64,000 bases of DNA from Sphingobacterium sp. lm-10 (GTDB lineage: Bacteria; Bacteroidota; Bacteroidia; Sphingobacteriales; Sphingobacteriaceae): assembly GCF_023554555.1 (NCBI RefSeq), contig NZ_JAMJWC010000001.1, positions 930,001 through 994,000 on the forward strand, written 5' to 3'. Shown here one piece after another: positions 37,456-45,740 of this stretch. Positions within the stretch are counted from its first letter, which is position 1. Each line of letters starts with the position of its first letter. Under the pieces are notes generated by a model. That model saw only the letters and a list, made by a program, of their open reading frames with translations. It was not told where the DNA came from and searched no databases. Made by a program: the position numbers and the translations under genes.

Positions 37456-37707
37456 CTACAAGGTTGGCGAATGAGCTCCGCGATTGAAGCTTCCTGGATG
37501 CTTGGAACAAGAAGATGAAGTAAGCTCTCTTATTGAAGATTTTTTTATTCCACAATACTTGCAATGGTGATTGGTCTTTTCTGATCCTTCGTACAATATG
37601 TGTGCGCCTTTGTTAAATCCGTTAGGATGTTTACTGCACGATGAAGCCACTAATTCTCGGACAGAAGACTTTTTAATTCCACATTGGACACAATAAAAAT
37701 TTGACAT
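37456..37707 (-). CDS. Small protein with two tandem zinc-finger-like repeats
   Basis: An 83-aa protein starting MSNFYCVQCG. It consists of two copies of a repeat of about 29 residues: CVQCGIKKSSVREL...SSCSKHP..FN.GAH and CKYCGIKKSSIREL...SSCSKHP..FN.GAH, joined by the linker ILYEGSEKTNHH. Each repeat has CxxC plus a distal Cys/His pair, suggesting one zinc per repeat. Similar small proteins occur in Bacteroidota; function unknown. It is upstream of hsdM on the same strand, 164 bp away. Confidence 0.75.
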   Translation of the reverse strand: MSNFYCVQCGIKKSSVRELVASSCSKHPNGFNKGAHILYEGSEKTNHHCKYCGIKKSSIRELTSSSCSKHPGSFNRGAHSPTL

Positions 37708-38414
37708 AATAATTGATTGGTTGATATAGCAAACATACGTATTAGAATGACCAAAATAGTCCATCTGAAAATATTTTTCACGACTCTAGCACTTAATTTC
37801 TCAAGCTATTGAATATAAGCATGTATTTTTCTAACAGGAAATAAGTCATTCCGTGCCCTTCCGGCAGCAAAATAGGCTCCTACTACGGTGCACATACGCA
37901 CGCAAATCACACAGCCCCATGTTCCGCCTAGTGCACCTGATGTACAAAGAACTTTGACGACAGTACTATCTTTGATAAACCAATCACAGAAATCCACCCA
38001 CCCAACGCCCCTCTCTAAAAAAGTCGCCTCAGCGAATTAGCAAGAGTAAAAATAAGCACCTCCTTCGTCCAAGACGTCAAGCGACGAGTGTTGCTCCATA
38101 TTAGCGGACAAAGTGGAATTCTACCACCCCAAAGCGGAACCTACTAGTACTGTCACAGAAAACGATCGTATACTTTCAATTATGTCAGAAATGATCTTTC
38201 AGCCACGCTTAAACATGAAAAGTATCCCTGGAGGACACTTAAAATCTTGATCGCAGCGCATAAAGCTATAAAGGTGAGGCTCTGCCCAACTTCTGCTTGC
38301 TGTATTGACTCGTCCTAAAAAGGTTTACACCACTACTCCAAAATAATCTTCTTTTTCACAATCAAAATTGCCATCTTTAAAGCACCAAAATTAGACTTTC
38401 CTAAACAATCGCGA
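37708..38414. other. About 700-bp region with no supported gene
   Basis: It separates the hsd operon side (reading left) from the ATPase-HNH pair (reading right) and should carry the latter's promoter. Around 38100-38160 the motif CAAAGTGGA / CAAAGCGGA occurs twice with a CCACC spacer, reminiscent of an insertion-sequence end, but no second end or transposase is visible. A 63-codon frame at 37806-37997 is not convincing. Confidence 0.4.
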
Positions 38415-39938
38415 ATGAACTTTTCAATATTAGATACATGGGGCGATTACCCGCCAAATGCAAAAAATCACGTTTTTTTAATTTGGGATAATTGGAATGA
38501 CTATAGTTATTTCACTCTTTTTGCTATTTTTTATGTCGATAAACATTCTGAAAAGCACGATTTGGGTGCTATAAAAATTGGTTTTAAAGGCCAGGAAACT
38601 GGTGATAGGATTTATCAAATTGGTCATCGATTTTCTAATATTGGCGATATTTATTTTTCAGTTGGAACATCCGCCGAGTATTATGAAGGGCTAAAAAGTT
38701 TAGGGCCTCAATTACGCGATGATATTTTAATGAGCCTTAATGATATCGCAAAGAATAATAAACTTTATAAAGAAATCGAAAATGAACCTGTGTTTCAAAC
38801 ATCATTTCTAAGATCATTAAACTCGAATACCATTACCGGCCAGTTTCATCGCATTGCTGAAGGCGGAGCGAAGCTTACACCTTTTAACTTCTCATATGCA
38901 GAAGGCGCAGATGACGATGAGAAATTTGGTTTATCATTCGAAATTAAACCAGAGTCATTTCCTCCAACAAATGTTCATGTTTTAATAGGGAAAAACGGCG
39001 TTGGCAAAACGGTGTTAATAAATAAAATGATTGACTCTTTGGTAGTAGATCAAGAGCGCAAAGATGAAGTGGGAAGGTTTTTCTTTTATGATGCCGAACC
39101 TTGGGAAGAAGAAGTGGGTCATTTTGCAAATCTAATATCCGTCTCTTTTAGCGCCTTCGACGAGATTGAACCTCGTTCTGAAAATGTTGAATTAATTGAT
39201 GAAATGACCTATTCTTATATCGGCTTGAAATTGCCATCTTCAAACGATACAAATGCACCAAAAATTAAGGACTCTACAATGTTGCCCAAAGAGTTTTTGT
39301 CCAGTTTAGCCAGTTGTCGGTCAGCAGGGACTTATGAACGTTGGACTTCTGCTATCACGACATTACAATCTGACCCTTATTTCAACGAAGTCAGAATAAT
39401 TGATTTAATAGAAATGGATGGTACTAGAGAATCTAGTGCTAAGACCTTAAGGACATTTCGGCGGCTTAGTTCTGGTCATAAAATAGTATTACTAACTATT
39501 ACACGTTTAATCGAAAAATTACAAGAACGGAGCTTAGTTATAATGGATGAGCCTGAAGCCCATCTTCATCCACCGTTGCTATCCGCATTTATACGGGCCG
39601 TGTCTGATCTATTGATTGCTACAAATGGAGTGGCTATCGTTGCCACCCATTCACCCGTAATTTTACAAGAAGTTCCAAAAAGCTGTGCTTGGAAACTAAA
39701 GCGTAGTGGTAATTTAATGGGCGCAGATCGTCTGCCGAGGGAAACGTTTGGTGAAAACGTAGGTTTATTAACCAATGATGTTTTTGGTTTGGAAGTTACC
39801 GACTCAGGGTTTTATACACTTCTTAATCGTATACTCTTAGAGAGGAACTATGACTATGATAGTGTTATAGAGACTTTCAACGGACAGCTTGGTACAGAAG
39901 CTAGATCGATAATTATGGCAATAATCAGTAATCGCTAA
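38415..39938 (+). CDS. AAA ATPase (PtuA-like) of a Septu-like two-gene defence system
   Basis: A 507-aa OLD/SMC-like ATPase. An N-terminal region (1-180) without known fold precedes Walker A GKNGVGKT (192-199), an ABC-like signature RLSSGHK (about 350) and Walker B LVIMDEPEAHLH (about 373-384), followed by the switch VAIVATHSPVILQEVP. It is followed 2 bp later by an HNH gene, the arrangement of Septu ptuA-ptuB. The pair is expected to sense phage and cut nucleic acid. The N-terminal 180 residues differ from the PtuA pattern I know, so the subtype is uncertain. Confidence 0.85.
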   Translation: MNFSILDTWGDYPPNAKNHVFLIWDNWNDYSYFTLFAIFYVDKHSEKHDLGAIKIGFKGQETGDRIYQIGHRFSNIGDIYFSVGTSAEYYEGLKSLGPQLRDDILMSLNDIAKNNKLYKEIENEPVFQTSFLRSLNSNTITGQFHRIAEGGAKLTPFNFSYAEGADDDEKFGLSFEIKPESFPPTNVHVLIGKNGVGKTVLINKMIDSLVVDQERKDEVGRFFFYDAEPWEEEVGHFANLISVSFSAFDEIEPRSENVELIDEMTYSYIGLKLPSSNDTNAPKIKDSTMLPKEFLSSLASCRSAGTYERWTSAITTLQSDPYFNEVRIIDLIEMDGTRESSAKTLRTFRRLSSGHKIVLLTITRLIEKLQERSLVIMDEPEAHLHPPLLSAFIRAVSDLLIATNGVAIVATHSPVILQEVPKSCAWKLKRSGNLMGADRLPRETFGENVGLLTNDVFGLEVTDSGFYTLLNRILLERNYDYDSVIETFNGQLGTEARSIIMAIISNR

Positions 39939-39940
39939 AC

Positions 39941-40792
39941 ATGTTAAAATTACCTAAACCAACTCTATTAACTGCGACCGTTTATGCAGACTGTATTAAC
40001 TCGACTCAAAATGCATTGAAAAAAGCCAAGCTTACTGCCTGTACACCACTAATTTTGCAAGCTGAGGCAGAGTTTAATAGTAAAGTTACCAAAGGGCTGA
40101 TACATACTATTGCTCGCGAAACGATTATCAACGGCAATGTTACGGTTAGAGAATTAAAATATGTTTACACGGGTCAAATGGTCGGACATGCCAACGGAAG
40201 AATTCATTATGATAAATTATTGTTGTCAGCACCTCATAACTTGTGCCCGTTGTGCGCACATCGGGATGTTGATACTTTAGACCATTATTTACCCAAAGCA
40301 AAATATCCCCGGCTCTCTATAGTGCCAATTAATCTAATCCCCGCATGCACAGTATGTAACAAGGGGAAATTAATGGAATATCCGTCAACACCCGAAGATG
40401 AAACACTTCATCCTTACTACGATGATATCGAAAAAGTCCAATGGTTGAAAATGCATGTATTGCAAACGAACCCAGTCTCAGTATCATTTTATGTGGATCG
40501 ACCGACTGTTTGGAGTCAATTATTATTTGATCGCGTTAGCAGGCATTTTGAATCATTTGAGCTAAAAAAATTATATGGAACTCAAGCAGGTCGAGAATTG
40601 GCAGGAATGAAAAAACAATTAGCCGGTATCTATGGTGAAAGATCGAATCAAATTGCAGTGAAAAAATTTTTGCTTGAGACTGCCAGGTCTAAGTCTGAAG
40701 TATATTTAAATCTTTGGCAGGCAGTTTTATATAGAGACCTTGCAGCCGATGCTTGGTTTTGTGATGGTGGATTCCATTTAATTGGAACTTAA
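39941..40792 (+). CDS. HNH endonuclease (PtuB-like) partner
   Basis: A 283-aa protein. The treble-clef HNH nuclease centre is LCPLCAHRDV (Cys102, Cys105), LDHYLPKAKYP (Asp114, His115), then IPACTVCNKGK (Cys136, Cys139, Asn140), matching the zinc-bound HNH class found in PtuB and related proteins. N-terminal helices (1-95) probably bind the ATPase. It starts 2 bp after the ATPase stop, so they are co-translated. The C-terminal half is helical and unrecognised. Confidence 0.88.
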   Translation: MLKLPKPTLLTATVYADCINSTQNALKKAKLTACTPLILQAEAEFNSKVTKGLIHTIARETIINGNVTVRELKYVYTGQMVGHANGRIHYDKLLLSAPHNLCPLCAHRDVDTLDHYLPKAKYPRLSIVPINLIPACTVCNKGKLMEYPSTPEDETLHPYYDDIEKVQWLKMHVLQTNPVSVSFYVDRPTVWSQLLFDRVSRHFESFELKKLYGTQAGRELAGMKKQLAGIYGERSNQIAVKKFLLETARSKSEVYLNLWQAVLYRDLAADAWFCDGGFHLIGT

Positions 40793-41194
40793 TAATTTTT
40801 AATCATTAAAAAGTAATAATTTTAAAGTCAAAACGACTGAAGTTACAACCGTTTAATTATTTCTAAATTTCAAACAATATCTTTATGTTTTATATTTATA
40901 AACGTTATTATACTTAATGGGGAAATAGTATTGGGTCTTAAAACATCCTGCCCCCCTGTTATCACCAAAAAATTATCACACCTTAGGAATACAGGGGGCG
41001 TTCTTCGGGCGAGAGACTTTAAATGATGAAGGTTAACAAACGAAGCATATTATCACATGGTTTATCTGTACGCATATATCCTCCATATTTTATAACTTTA
41101 GCGAATCGAACAAAAATGGACTTAAACAAAATTGGCTATTTGTTTAATGACTATTTTGCATTGTTACAAATCTCGCTTAGGCATATTTAATTGA
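40793..41194. other. Convergent intergenic region
   Basis: A 400-bp AT-rich gap between the convergent HNH and 742-aa genes. It holds a long-loop inverted repeat GCCCCCCTGT / ACAGGGGGC at about 40970-41000 (one bulged C) and a 24-codon open frame at 41117 (MDLNKIGYLFNDYFALLQIS...) that is too short to support. Nothing else was recognised. Confidence 0.4.
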
Positions 41195-43423
41195 TTAGTA
41201 TTTAAAGTATCTATGTGATTTAATGTGCCAGTAGTCAGGCTGAGATAAAAGCAGCGGTTCGATTTTGGGCTTGTGTGGAAAGTGTTTAATTAACTTTTCC
41301 AAACTTTTGCAAGCATTTTGCAGCTTGTTCTTCTCATCCTCACTGCAAGCAAGAACGATCTGGTCTGGAAATATCATCTCCGCGATATCCGCAAGTGATT
41401 TTAGCGATTTCATACTATCATCAAAAAAACCTTTGCTATGGTGTTTTGCTTCACCTATTACAAACTTTCCAATATCATTTATAACAATGTCTAGGTCCCC
41501 ACACGGTTTGTTGCTATGTACATCATCATACAAATTCAATTGCGGAGAAAATTGGAACGAGCCTAAACCATTACTCAAAGCCGCCAAAGCCCTTATGACT
41601 GTTAGATTGCCGTCACGGCTTGTTTTAGTTGTGAATATATTATTTTTTATCAAGTCATTCAACTTGTATGCAAACTGTGGCTCTACGGGTAAATTAAAAT
41701 CTCTCAGACAACCGCGACAATTCACTAACTCCCTCACTTCGTTGACGTGATACCAAAATGTCGATGAACAATTAGCACATTTTAATTTGAACCCTTTGAA
41801 AAACACTTGGTATCCTGTCAACTCGGTCAAAGTTTGTTTCAAGCCTAAAGTCAAATTTTCCAAATTAAACCATCCTTGACTGCGATCAACGAATTTTAAT
41901 TTCTGCTGAGCGTAAATTGCTAATGCTTTAATTAGAATTTCGTCGAATGTCAAGCTATCCCCTGTAACCTTTTCACTCGTGCTAAGTTCCACAAAAATGT
42001 CAACCCAAAATTTGTCTGAAAAAAAGTAATTAATTTCCTCTAGCTGGCCATTGAACGATTTTATAAAGGCTCTTAATCGGTTGCTTGCATCATGTGGACC
42101 AATGTCCTCTATTTTATTTTTAGAATATTCTCCGTGTATGACCGGGCTACATATCAACTGACGTACAAGTTTATCAAAAGAAGGTATACTGATTTTAAAA
42201 TAGTCTGTTTGGTTCTGCTGACTATTTAGGAATATGGAGAGGTTTCTTGAAAGGGTGACGCGTCCTCTGATCTCTTTGACAATATACTGCGATTCTGTTG
42301 TTAAGGGAAACAACACAGGCTGTTGACCTGACTCAAAGTCTTGGGAGATTTTTAGGTCGAGAACATAGGTTTGTTCTAAATAAACCGGTGTGCCTCCAAA
42401 GCTTAGTTTTGGCACATGAACACGTCCATTATCCGACACCAATGTTTGCGTTGTGACGGACTCACCGTAATCCCGTTCAAATAATCCGTTTCTATCTAAA
42501 ACCTCATATGGAAACGCACTGATGTCATAATATTGGAAATTGGTGTTAAATGCTATAGGGCGCAACAAATTTTCTATAAGCTCTTCTATCTCCTTTTGAT
42601 TCAATGATGTCGACACAACATGAATTGAGGAATCTCCCTTCATATCGTATAGAACACCACCGAAGAATTTATCCTTGGAGAATTCCTTTAATTGATCGAC
42701 AGTTACATAGACAATGTTTTTATGTTCATATAAACCACGATTCCAATAATACAGCAAGTCGTCAGCTTGTTCGTCACTTCTAGCAACGACTAACTCACAA
42801 TCATTGAATTTAGCATGTCGCAGATTCCTTAAAATATGAGTGTTAACATTTTTCTTAGCTAAAGACACTAGGTTGACAGGCTTCTCCAAATGAATAATTT
42901 TATTAAGTTCAGCAAGTCTTTCATTGTCGATTACCAATTGGATTTTCTTCTTGCTCATTTCATATTCATGATGATAGGGCATATCACTCAAGCCGAAATT
43001 TAGCTCATAAAATTTGGGTAAAATTCTGTCTTCGGGCCATACCATTTCGGGTAGTAAGACTTTGGCGCTCGCATCATAATCAGTTAGAAAGAAAAAAGTA
43101 TTAACACCAGTGATATTTTCAATGGGAGGATGTTCATCCATATTTACATAGCCTGTAGGGTTAAACAGTCCGAGGTTCTTTAGAATTTCAGGATCAACAC
43201 CCGTACTATAGAATATAAGATCGGGGTCATAATGTCTAATAATATCGAGGTAACCGGGCGATATCTCTCCGTCGTCTACAGGTATAATGGGATTGTACCG
43301 ACCTCCCCAGAGTGACTGATTTCTAACGATTAACCGATACAATTTATCATAGGAATAATTCGTAGATATAAAAAACATGAACCTCTGGTGTCTCGGCCTA
43401 ACCGCAATCTGATATATATTCAT
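41195..43423 (-). CDS. Uncharacterised 742-aa protein with zinc ribbon and PD-(D/E)xK-like motif
   Basis: A large soluble protein with no family I recognise. The N-terminal region (about 10-90: FISTNYSYDKLYRLIVRNQ, WGGRYNPIIPV) looks like a nucleotide- or cofactor-binding alpha/beta domain. Near 547-575 is a four-cysteine zinc ribbon (CANCSSTFWYH...VNCRGC). Near 642-658 is CGDLDIVINDIGKFVIGEAK, the D...ExK pattern of PD-(D/E)xK nucleases. It is a single gene at the edge of a defence block just inside the right att repeat. A nuclease effector role is inferred. Confidence 0.7.
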   Translation of the reverse strand: MNIYQIAVRPRHQRFMFFISTNYSYDKLYRLIVRNQSLWGGRYNPIIPVDDGEISPGYLDIIRHYDPDLIFYSTGVDPEILKNLGLFNPTGYVNMDEHPPIENITGVNTFFFLTDYDASAKVLLPEMVWPEDRILPKFYELNFGLSDMPYHHEYEMSKKKIQLVIDNERLAELNKIIHLEKPVNLVSLAKKNVNTHILRNLRHAKFNDCELVVARSDEQADDLLYYWNRGLYEHKNIVYVTVDQLKEFSKDKFFGGVLYDMKGDSSIHVVSTSLNQKEIEELIENLLRPIAFNTNFQYYDISAFPYEVLDRNGLFERDYGESVTTQTLVSDNGRVHVPKLSFGGTPVYLEQTYVLDLKISQDFESGQQPVLFPLTTESQYIVKEIRGRVTLSRNLSIFLNSQQNQTDYFKISIPSFDKLVRQLICSPVIHGEYSKNKIEDIGPHDASNRLRAFIKSFNGQLEEINYFFSDKFWVDIFVELSTSEKVTGDSLTFDEILIKALAIYAQQKLKFVDRSQGWFNLENLTLGLKQTLTELTGYQVFFKGFKLKCANCSSTFWYHVNEVRELVNCRGCLRDFNLPVEPQFAYKLNDLIKNNIFTTKTSRDGNLTVIRALAALSNGLGSFQFSPQLNLYDDVHSNKPCGDLDIVINDIGKFVIGEAKHHSKGFFDDSMKSLKSLADIAEMIFPDQIVLACSEDEKNKLQNACKSLEKLIKHFPHKPKIEPLLLSQPDYWHIKSHRYFKY

Positions 43424-43699
43424 TAATAAAACAATAAATATTTATTGGTCGTTAAACAACATTGCATGAATCTGTCGTGGTTGCTATATTTAATCGGCCA
43501 AGAATTTTAAGCATAAGTTGCTTTTCCAAAAATGTATAATTACAAATATAAAAAACGTACTCGTAGTATTGAAGGGGTAGCCTCACCTGTTTTTGAAGTC
43601 TTACCATTCGATTGTGATTGCAAAAGGGTTCATATTCTTTATTTGTGATATGATTTAATTTCGTAGATTTATGAAATAGCATTTGCAGCTAAAAAATTA

Positions 43700-43719
43700 G
43701 GTGAGCTTTTCGGTGAGTC
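43700..43719 (+). repeat. Right-end copy of the GGTGAG double motif
   Basis: GGTGAGCTTTTCGGTGAGTC matches the left-end GGTGAGTTATTCGGTGAGTC (6829-6848) at 17 of 20 positions, in the same orientation and 58 bp from the right att copy. Possible integrase arm-type sites at the element end. Confidence 0.55.
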
Positions 43720-43776
43720 TCTTTTTGAAAAAGGGCTTCATGACATCCCAAACGGCGATTTTAGGTTCAAAATATG

Positions 43777-43793
43777 ATCCCAGCGGGATCACA
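43777..43793 (+). repeat. att-like direct repeat, right copy 1
   Basis: Exact 17-bp copy of the tRNA-Lys 3' end (see 6711-6727), not part of a complete tRNA here. It is immediately followed by a terminator hairpin, as expected for the original chromosomal sequence downstream of the tRNA gene. Confidence 0.85.
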
Positions 43794-43824
43794 AAAAAAC
43801 CTCACAGAAATGTGAGGTTTTTTT
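43794..43824. terminator. Terminator following right att copy 1
   Basis: AAACCTCACA-GAAA-TGTGAGGTTT (43797-43820), flanked by A and T runs, so it can work on both strands. Probably the ancestral tRNA-Lys terminator displaced by the insertion. Confidence 0.85.
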
Positions 43825-43910
43825 GTTTCCGACAGATTCGAACAGAAGGGTCGGCATGGGTTCGAACATATTCTTTGCAGCCCTGAGTATGGGGACAAGC
43901 GACGCAAAAT

Positions 43911-43927
43911 ATCCCAGCGGGATCACA
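43911..43927 (+). repeat. att-like direct repeat, right copy 2
   Basis: Second exact 17-bp copy of the tRNA-Lys 3' end, 134 bp after the first, again followed by its own terminator. The intervening 117 bp contains a GGGTTCGAA that resembles a T-loop. Confidence 0.8.
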
Positions 43928-43959
43928 AAAAAAGCAACCTCACAAGGGTTGCTTTTTTT
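43927..43959. terminator. Terminator following right att copy 2
   Basis: AAAGCAACC / GGTTGCTTT stem (43931-43939, 43947-43955) flanked by A7 and T7 runs, so bidirectional. It is a different sequence from the terminator after copy 1. Confidence 0.85.
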
Positions 43960-43968
43960 GTTGGCTGG

Positions 43969-44006
43969 GATGAGAACCCAATGGTTCGATTCTGGAAGGC
44001 TCAGGC
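43969..44006 (+). repeat. 38-bp dispersed repeat, copy 1
   Basis: A 38-bp segment starting GATGAGAACCCAATGG and ending GGAAGGCTCAGGC. It matches 59084-59121 at 36 of 38 positions, same orientation. Each copy lies just after a terminator hairpin. It contains GGTTCGATTC, like a tRNA T-loop. Nature unknown. Confidence 0.7.
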
Positions 44007-44090
44007 CTGCGTCCGAGAGTAGCTAAAAATGTCATTTTGACTTATGGAATTACATCCCGGTATTCATCATTAGGTTAAAGCACATGATAT

Positions 44091-44891
44091 ATGAAGTATA
44101 CAGCCCTGATGAGTTTGATGTTCGGTATGATAGTTTCCTTTTCCGCTTTTGCAACGGAACAAGCACCGGATCGGTTAATTGTTAACGGCGATACCCTATT
44201 ACTCCACGCTTTGCCTCTACAGCAATGGGCAAAGCTGAACGAGTTGGAAAGACCGCTGTTCCCCGATTCCTTAAGTAGTTTTTCTACTGGATGCTGGCGA
44301 GGATACGTTGCTTATTGGGAGCTGATCGATAATCAATTGTACCTAACGGGTATCTATAATGGGAATCACAGCGCAAAAGTAAACTTGGATACGCTATTTG
44401 GCAATAAAGTTTACGATAGTCGGGTACCTGCTGACTGGTTTACCGACAAGGTAACTGCCTACAAAGGTAGGCTTGTATATTATCAGCATGCAGGCTTTTC
44501 CAGTATTCACGAAGATGAGTTTGAGTATGTTTTCGAAAAGGGCATATTGAAGACTTCGGCTTACTTCGACAATTCCTTATCTACCAGTACACCCCGTACT
44601 ATGTACCAGCCTGTTCCAATAGGCACCATAGACTCCCTCATTCATTGGGCGACGCTACCTCCTATCGAAGAAAATATCTACGTTTCTATAACCTTAGAGG
44701 TTGATCAATTCGGTAAGGTGGATTCCATATTGGGAATAAATGGTGACTTTGATGTATTTAATCAGGAGGCGTTACGGGTAGTCCGATTGTTGACGGCACT
44801 TCCCGTTACTTACAAGCGTGGAGAGTTGCTGGATCAACCGTTATATTTACGTTTTGTCTTTACACGAAAGAAACAGCAAAGGTTTCTTTAA
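44091..44891 (+). CDS. Secreted protein with TonB-C-like C-terminus
   Basis: A 266-aa protein with a signal peptide (first about 21 residues, ending SAFAT). The N-terminal two thirds is an unrecognised beta-rich domain. The last about 75 residues (VSITLEVDQFGKVDSILGIN, then NQEALRVVRLLTALPVTYKR) match the energy-transducer TonB C-terminal fold. No TonB membrane anchor/proline linker is present, so it is a periplasmic TonB-C-like protein rather than TonB. It sits between the att scar and degraded element remnants. Confidence 0.78.
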   Translation: MKYTALMSLMFGMIVSFSAFATEQAPDRLIVNGDTLLLHALPLQQWAKLNELERPLFPDSLSSFSTGCWRGYVAYWELIDNQLYLTGIYNGNHSAKVNLDTLFGNKVYDSRVPADWFTDKVTAYKGRLVYYQHAGFSSIHEDEFEYVFEKGILKTSAYFDNSLSTSTPRTMYQPVPIGTIDSLIHWATLPPIEENIYVSITLEVDQFGKVDSILGINGDFDVFNQEALRVVRLLTALPVTYKRGELLDQPLYLRFVFTRKKQQRFL

Positions 44892-44920
44892 AAGTTGAGA
44901 GATTGGGGTTTTGATTTCAG

Positions 44921-45175
44921 TTATGATAATTCGCGCGTTATGTGTAGGTTAAATATGTGAAAAGAACGCATTTTGCTGATACCGACGCTTTTGTTTAAAA
45001 ATTGCTCTCTATGAAGACTATAATAGCGCCTAAAGTGAGCGTGTTTGATGCTATAAATTTTCAGTAGAAAGTGATTATCATCATAGCCTTTTTTCTACCC
45101 CGAAATATCGGCAATCTCATAAGGATGAGCGTTTATTTGGAAAGGCTTTCTGCATTTGAAATATCTAATTGGCAT
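44921..45175 (-). pseudogene. Broken copy of the 255-aa mobile-element gene
   Basis: Reading left from ATG 45175 gives MPIRYFKCRKPFQINAHPYE, closely matching the start of the protein at 21290-22057 (MQIRYFKCRRPFQMNIHPFE). An in-frame TAG at 45095-45097 interrupts codon 27, after which similarity continues (KKGYDDNHFLLKIYSI against KKGYEDNHFLLKMYSI) and then fades. It ends at TAA 44921; the rest of the gene is missing. Upstream DNA also resembles that of the intact gene for about 60 bp. Confidence 0.85.
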
Positions 45176-45373
45176 ACACCAAAATATAGAATTTCATTTC
45201 TTAAAATAGATTTGATAAGACACATGATGTGTAAATAAGTTTAAACACCATGTGTGCCTTTTAATAGAAGGATACTTGCATATAATGCTAAATGGAGAAA
45301 TGTAAAGAACAGCAGATACCTAGCCGATATTTGCCAAAGAAGACATTCTGCCGCATAACTATACAGATTTGCC

Positions 45374-45466
45374 ACCACACAGATTTACGCCAAGATACTT
45401 AATGAGAAAGTGAGTGATGATATGGCACCACTGATGAAAAAGTTTGCAGTGCAAACTGACGAGTAG
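45374..45466 (+). pseudogene. C-terminal fragment of a second tyrosine integrase
   Basis: The last 30 codons of an integrase survive: TTQIYAKILNEKVSDDMAPL followed by MKKFAVQTDE and TAG. They align with the end of the integrase at 6976-8202 (TTQLYAKVLDKKVSEDMAPL). It includes the nucleophile tyrosine region but nothing upstream can be read in frame. It marks a mostly deleted second element at the same tRNA-Lys site. Confidence 0.85.
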
Positions 45467-45740
45467 GTTTTTTTTATTACACGTAGAGTATTCTTTATCA
45501 TGCAATTTTTTATCGCAGTATACACGCTAAAAACATAGCAAAACATATAATCCAGGGATGGTTTTTATAAAACAGCATCACTGCAAATCTCGTTTGGATG
45601 AATTAAAAACTCAGGATATGTTCGCGAGTTGTTTTGGTTGACTCTTACAGAGTTTGCATTCGTGATCAACTCTAAATGTATCTAAGCTGTCGCAAAAAAG
45701 ATTGTTCAAAATGCAACATTTCTGCATATTCTTAACGATA
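45467..45740. other. Intergenic, no gene seen
   Basis: About 270 bp between the integrase fragment and the convergent kinase gene. It starts with a T-run (45467-45476) and is otherwise plain AT-rich sequence. Confidence 0.4.

Noticed and set aside
37806..37997. 63-codon minus-strand frame
   Set aside because: Odd composition, no recognised family, no ribosome-binding site and no conserved neighbour.
38100..38160. Insertion-sequence end suggested by repeated CAAAGYGGA motifs
   Set aside because: No transposase and no matching second end were found nearby.
43452..43682. 76-codon minus-strand frame next to the right end of the island
   Set aside because: No recognisable domain; lies in the AT-rich upstream region of the 742-aa gene.
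6728..43776. Conjugative element (ICE) interpretation
   Set aside because: Integrase and excisionase-like genes exist but no relaxase, coupling protein or tra genes were recognised, so it is called a genomic island.
43701..44026. Two overlapping plus-strand frames across the att copies
   Set aside because: They run through att repeats and terminator hairpins and have no protein character.
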